In this document: positions 60,705 through 64,000 of the stretch, one piece after another
Layout of the letters: every line of letters starts with the position of its first letter
How positions within the stretch are numbered: position 1 is the stretch's first letter
Assembly (NCBI GenBank): GCA_016888885.1
Contig: CP069437.1
Span: forward strand, 1,798,001-1,862,000
Reading direction: 5' to 3'
Source: Faucicola sp902506215
GTDB taxonomy: Bacteria > Pseudomonadota > Gammaproteobacteria > Pseudomonadales > Moraxellaceae
DNA length: 64,000 nucleotides
Notes under the pieces: generated by a model
What the model was told of the DNA's origin: nothing
Databases searched by the model: none
The model's input: the letters and a program-made list of their open reading frames with translations, nothing else
Made by a program: the position numbers and the translations under genes

Positions 60705-60731
60705 AAAATGCGATAAAATCAAGGAGACATA

Positions 60732-61397
60732 ATGAAAACTTTAACCCAAAAAACAACCCAAAAAACGGCGTTGGCAACCGCGCTTTTTAGCCTGTCGAGC
60801 CTTTCAAGTGTGGCAGTGGCGCATGTCGGTCATGGTTTAACCCAGCATGCAGGTGCAAGTTCGGTGGATTTAATGGCTGCCGTTACCGCAGGGCTCATGC
60901 ATCCTATCTCAGGTCTTGACCACGTGGTGCTTGCGGTTGGCATGGGCATGGTGTTTGCCCGTCACAAAAAACTGGGTCTAGGCTTGTTGGTGACGAGCTT
61001 ACTGTTAGGCTTTGCTTTGGTGCAACTAGCTCATGTGGCGATTGGCTCATCGATTATTGAAGGTGCGATTTTGCTATCGGTGGTGATGACAGCGGTCGCA
61101 GTTTTGGTGCAGCGCACCAAGCTAGCACAAGCCAATCAAAAAAGCTTTTCGCTCATGATGGCGATCAGCTTATTTGGTTTGACGCTATTTCATGGTATGG
61201 CGCATGCCGTAGAGATGCCAGTCAGTAGCGTGAGTCAAGGCTTTGGCTTAGGCATGATAACCGCGATGTCCGCCTTGTTTGCTGTGGGTGCAGGGGTGAT
61301 GAATTGGGTAAAAGCACAATCCCATGCGCATCCCAAGCTGTCTTGGCTACCTTCAATTATAGCGGCATTGGGCATGGCACTGGTATTGGCTAACTAG
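60732..61397 (+). CDS. ureJ: HupE/UreJ-family nickel permease-like protein
   Basis: 221 residues with an N-terminal signal-like segment then about six membrane helices. The family motif HPISGLDHVVLAVGMG lies near residue 57, with a second His-rich motif FHGMAHAVEMP. HupE/UreJ proteins are secondary nickel (or cobalt) permeases. Last gene of the urease operon, followed by a clear terminator. Confidence 0.88.
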   Translation: MKTLTQKTTQKTALATALFSLSSLSSVAVAHVGHGLTQHAGASSVDLMAAVTAGLMHPISGLDHVVLAVGMGMVFARHKKLGLGLLVTSLLLGFALVQLAHVAIGSSIIEGAILLSVVMTAVAVLVQRTKLAQANQKSFSLMMAISLFGLTLFHGMAHAVEMPVSSVSQGFGLGMITAMSALFAVGAGVMNWVKAQSHAHPKLSWLPSIIAALGMALVLAN

Positions 61398-61428
61398 GGA
61401 TTAACTAGAGATTAACAACATTTTTGAT

Positions 61429-61462
61429 AAAAAGTGCAAGCTGTCTGGCTTGCACTTTTTTT
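61429..61462 (+). terminator. Rho-independent terminator after ureJ
   Basis: Stem AAAAGTGCAAGC / GCTTGCACTTTT with a TGTCTG loop and a T7 run, 30 bp past the ureJ stop. Closes the urease transcript. Confidence 0.9.
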
Positions 61463-61879
61463 ATGCAACAAATTGGCTAATGTCATAAAGACACTGGCGA
61501 TAAAGCGTTATTTAGCGTCAGTCAATGTTAGCTGAATGCTAGAGCAATGCCAGAGGAACACTAGATGAATGGTAATAGTGCAAAAAACCATGCCAGTTTA
61601 TCAGATTGGTGAAATCGTTAAGGTCGCCAAAGTTTGCCCATTTTTACCTAGTAGCAGCATTTAGCCAATGGACGATTGTTTAAAATAACTGATTTTAACT
61701 ATACCAATTCAACCTTTTGATTTAATTGATAAAATTTTCAAAAATAGCTTTTAACATGCAGATTGGCACACTAATTGAATTGTCACTATAGTCAGTTAAG
61801 ACAACCCGCGACCGATAGCCAAAGCCTATCCGTTACGCCCTACCTTAAAACGGCAATCCATCTATTTTAGGAGTGACAC
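61463..61879 (+). promoter_or_regulatory. urtA leader with a near-consensus sigma-54 site
   Basis: 417 bp without a gene. TGGCAC-ACTAA-TTGAA at 61764-61779 matches the sigma-54 consensus except in the -12 dinucleotide (GA instead of GC), 100 bp upstream of urtA. Two nearby repeats of the type GCTAGA/GAACACTAG (61530-61565) are short and unexplained. Weaker support than the ureD promoter. Confidence 0.4.
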
Positions 61880-63232
61880 ATGTTAGACAAAAAAACCACC
61901 GAGCTAACCACGACTGAGCGTCAATTAAGCCGTCGTGCATTTGGCAGATCCTTGGTTGCCCTAGCGGTAACGGGCAGTATGATGTTGACAGGTTGTTCAA
62001 AACCGCAATCATCAAGTGACGCCAAACCAGCCAGTGGCACGTCAACCACTGCTGCCACCGGTAGTGCACCTGCCCCGAGCAATGGCGATACCATCAAAGT
62101 GGGTATCTTGCATTCACTCTCAGGTACCATGGCAATCTCTGAAACATCGCTCAAAAACACCGCATTGATGGCGATTGACGAAATCAATGCCAAAGGTGGG
62201 GTGATGGGCAAAAAACTTGAGCCTGTGGTTGTTGACCCTGCCTCAGACTGGCCATTGTTCGCCGAAAAAGCGCGCCAGCTACTAACACAAGACAAAGTCG
62301 CGGTTATTTTTGGTTGCTGGACATCGGTTTCTCGTAAGTCTGTGTTGCCTGTGGTTGAAGAATTAAACGGCTTATTATTCTACCCTGTGCAGTACGAAGG
62401 ACAAGAGCAGTCCAAAAACATCTTTTATACCGGCGCCGTGCCCAACCAACAAGCCCTTCCTGCGGTTGAATACTTGATGTCACCAGAAGGCGGCGGTGCC
62501 AAACGCTTCGTGCTATTGGGTACTGACTATGTGTATCCCCGTACCACCAATAAGATTTTACGGGCGTTCTTAAAGTCTAAAGGCGTGGCAGAGAGCGACA
62601 TCATGGAAGAATATACCCCATTTGGCTTTAACAACTACCAAACCATCGTGGGTAATATCAAAAAATTCTCAGCGGGTAAAAAGACCGCCGTTATCTCCAC
62701 CATCAATGGTGACTCAAACGTCCCCTTCTATCGTGAGCTTGGTAACCAAGGCATCAAAGCGGCGGATATTCCTGTGATGGCATTCTCTGTGAGTGAAGAA
62801 GAACTTCGTGGTATCGACACCACCCCATTAGTTGGGCACTTGGCAGCATGGAACTACTTTCAATCGCTCAAAAACCCTATAAACATCAAGTTTGTGAATG
62901 CTTACAAAAAATACGCCATTGACCACAAACTACCAAATGCCGATAAAGTAGTGACCAATGACCCAATGGAAGCCACCTATGTGGGTATCAATATGTGGAA
63001 GCAAGCGGTTGAAAAAGCGGGATCCACCGACGTGGATAAAGTCCGTGCTGCCATGGCAGGTCAAAGCTTTGCCGCGCCATCGGGCTACACGCTAACCATG
63101 GATGCCGAAAATCACCACTTACACAAACCTGTGATGATTGGGCAAATCCGTGCCGATGGTCAGTTTGATGTGGTTTACAAAACCAAAGATGTCATTAAAG
63201 CTGAACCTTGGAGTCCTTATATCCCAAAATAA
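61880..63232 (+). CDS. urtA: Urea ABC transporter substrate-binding protein UrtA
   Basis: 450 residues. Signal region QLSRRAFGRSLVALAVTGSM and lipobox MLTGC show a probable Tat-exported lipoprotein, followed by a Ser/Ala/Thr linker. The binding fold starts IKVGILHSLSGTMAISETSL, with VVVDPASDWPLFAEKARQLL, FGCWTSVSRKSVLPVVEELN, LFYPVQYEGQEQSKNIFYTG as UrtA marks. Delivers urea to the UrtBCDE permease for urease. Confidence 0.95.
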   Translation: MLDKKTTELTTTERQLSRRAFGRSLVALAVTGSMMLTGCSKPQSSSDAKPASGTSTTAATGSAPAPSNGDTIKVGILHSLSGTMAISETSLKNTALMAIDEINAKGGVMGKKLEPVVVDPASDWPLFAEKARQLLTQDKVAVIFGCWTSVSRKSVLPVVEELNGLLFYPVQYEGQEQSKNIFYTGAVPNQQALPAVEYLMSPEGGGAKRFVLLGTDYVYPRTTNKILRAFLKSKGVAESDIMEEYTPFGFNNYQTIVGNIKKFSAGKKTAVISTINGDSNVPFYRELGNQGIKAADIPVMAFSVSEEELRGIDTTPLVGHLAAWNYFQSLKNPINIKFVNAYKKYAIDHKLPNADKVVTNDPMEATYVGINMWKQAVEKAGSTDVDKVRAAMAGQSFAAPSGYTLTMDAENHHLHKPVMIGQIRADGQFDVVYKTKDVIKAEPWSPYIPK

Positions 63233-63291
63233 GCATGACGAAATAAGCCTTTCAAATCAGCTTGAATGAAGTTAACAATCGATGTTGTGAC

Positions 63292-63337
63292 AGCCATACC
63301 GCGCATCAATACCCCAGCTGGTATGGCTTATTTTTTT
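63292..63337 (+). terminator. Hairpin between urtA and urtB
   Basis: AGCCATACC (63292-63300) pairs with GGTATGGCT (63320-63328), 19-base loop, followed by T7. Placed between urtA and urtB, it probably works as a partial terminator that keeps binding protein in excess over permease. Confidence 0.75.
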
Positions 63338-63463
63338 GCCAAAATTTTACGATTTCACCTTTTATTGATTTAAACATTGATTGATTTAAACATTGATCCG
63401 TCACACCACCAAACAGATGGCCTAATCATAAAGACTAATCATACAAACTAAGGAGCGACCATC

Positions 63464-64000
63464 ATGCTCAATGGTAATCATTCTCTCGGGCAGTTTTTGC
63501 AAAAAAGTAAAAAAATTGTGCTCGGCATGTCGCTAGCGACCACGATGGGCATTGCGTTGCCAAGCGTGAGTAATGCACAGGCAACTACCGCTTCGGCAAC
63601 TACGATGACCCCTACAGCAGCCACAGCAGCCCCAACTACCGCAGCCACAAGCACGGCAGCCACAAGCACGACAGCCAGCGCAGGCGATGATATTCAAAAA
63701 TTCGTAGCCGCCGATTTTGCAGGGCGTCAAGCCATGCTCAACAACTGGACAGGCACCAGCCAATCCTATGACAAGCTGGTCGAGCTGATTAACAAAGACG
63801 AGCTGTACCGTGATGATGCCGGCAATGTCTATACCCTAGAAAATACCGACCAACTCTACAGTTATCCTGCGCATACTTTGGTAAGCAATTGGCCAAGCGA
63901 CCTAAACCAAGTCACACTCAATAACGCGCTGCGTTCGGCGTTGACCTTAGGGCAAACCAAAGCCAAACTCAAATCCGACGATGCCAGCGAGCGCCTTAAA
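63464..64000 (+). CDS. urtB: Urea ABC transporter permease UrtB, 5' part
   Basis: The first 179 codons are in the window. Signal-like hydrophobic segment (KIVLGMSLATTMGIALPSVS), then an unusual Thr/Ala-rich stretch (TTASATTMTPTAATAAPTTA), then DIQKFVAADFAGRQAMLNNW, DELYRDDAGNVYTLEN and NNALRSALTLGQTKAKLKS. These match the extracytoplasmic N-terminal domain that UrtB carries before its membrane helices. The gene continues past the window edge. AAGGAG precedes the ATG. Confidence 0.85.
   Translation, partial: MLNGNHSLGQFLQKSKKIVLGMSLATTMGIALPSVSNAQATTASATTMTPTAATAAPTTAATSTAATSTTASAGDDIQKFVAADFAGRQAMLNNWTGTSQSYDKLVELINKDELYRDDAGNVYTLENTDQLYSYPAHTLVSNWPSDLNQVTLNNALRSALTLGQTKAKLKSDDASERLK

Noticed and set aside
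63533..63763. Cys/Gly-rich minus-strand frame opposite urtB
   Set aside because: It is the antisense of the Thr/Ala-rich linker; composition artefact.

Overview
The window looks like an accessory replicon, or an integrated or cointegrate plasmid region, of a Moraxellaceae bacterium (Moraxella/Psychrobacter type). The basis is protein resemblance by eye (urease and urea-uptake proteins, creatinase, IS982 elements, Rep_3 initiator, ColE1-like mobilisation genes) and low-to-moderate GC; no database search was possible. I recognised no tRNA, rRNA or CRISPR array.

Layout. 1-5.4 kb: metal and arsenic resistance (P-type ATPase with a MerR regulator; arsR divergent from an FMN reductase, arsB, arsH and arsC). 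5.5-12.4 kb: a toxin-antitoxin pair, a resolvase, and a heap of decayed or intact insertion sequences holding gene fragments (P-loop protein, UmuC-like, DJ-1/PfpI, TdeIII-type restriction enzyme) and one intact AcfC-like binding protein. 12.4-29.4 kb: plasmid backbone with parA and an RHH partner, a Rep_3 initiator with five iterons, mobC and mobA (with two genes nested inside mobA). It is interrupted by a 5.2-kb composite element whose outer ends carry a perfect 7-bp target duplication, and by several other insertion sequences.

29.4-46.5 kb: a stress/defence-like island. It holds a WYL regulator with a PD-(D/E)XK nuclease, a second ParA/RHH pair, then a same-strand train of PP2C phosphatase, a family of three proteins (one decayed) that I read as FtsZ C-terminal-domain-like, a Sir2 deacylase overlapping one of them, a pair of DUF262 proteins, and a second WYL regulator split by IS982. 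A convergent TerD block follows, including a TerD-trypsin-like protease fusion.

46.5-64 kb: catabolic genes. Glycerate kinase, an acyl-CoA synthetase, a GlxA/AraC-type regulator, creatinase, an MHS-family transporter and an EamA transporter precede a full urease operon (ureD, ureA, a fused ureB-ureC, ureE, ureF, ureG, hupE/ureJ) and a urea ABC transporter (urtA, start of urtB). Creatinase releases urea from creatine, so this half reads as a nitrogen-scavenging unit. A consensus sigma-54 promoter lies just upstream of ureD.

The most novel-looking material is the FtsZ-C-like/Sir2/PP2C/DUF262 train (33.4-40.7 kb), the WYL-nuclease pair, the TerD-protease fusion and the ureB-ureC fusion.
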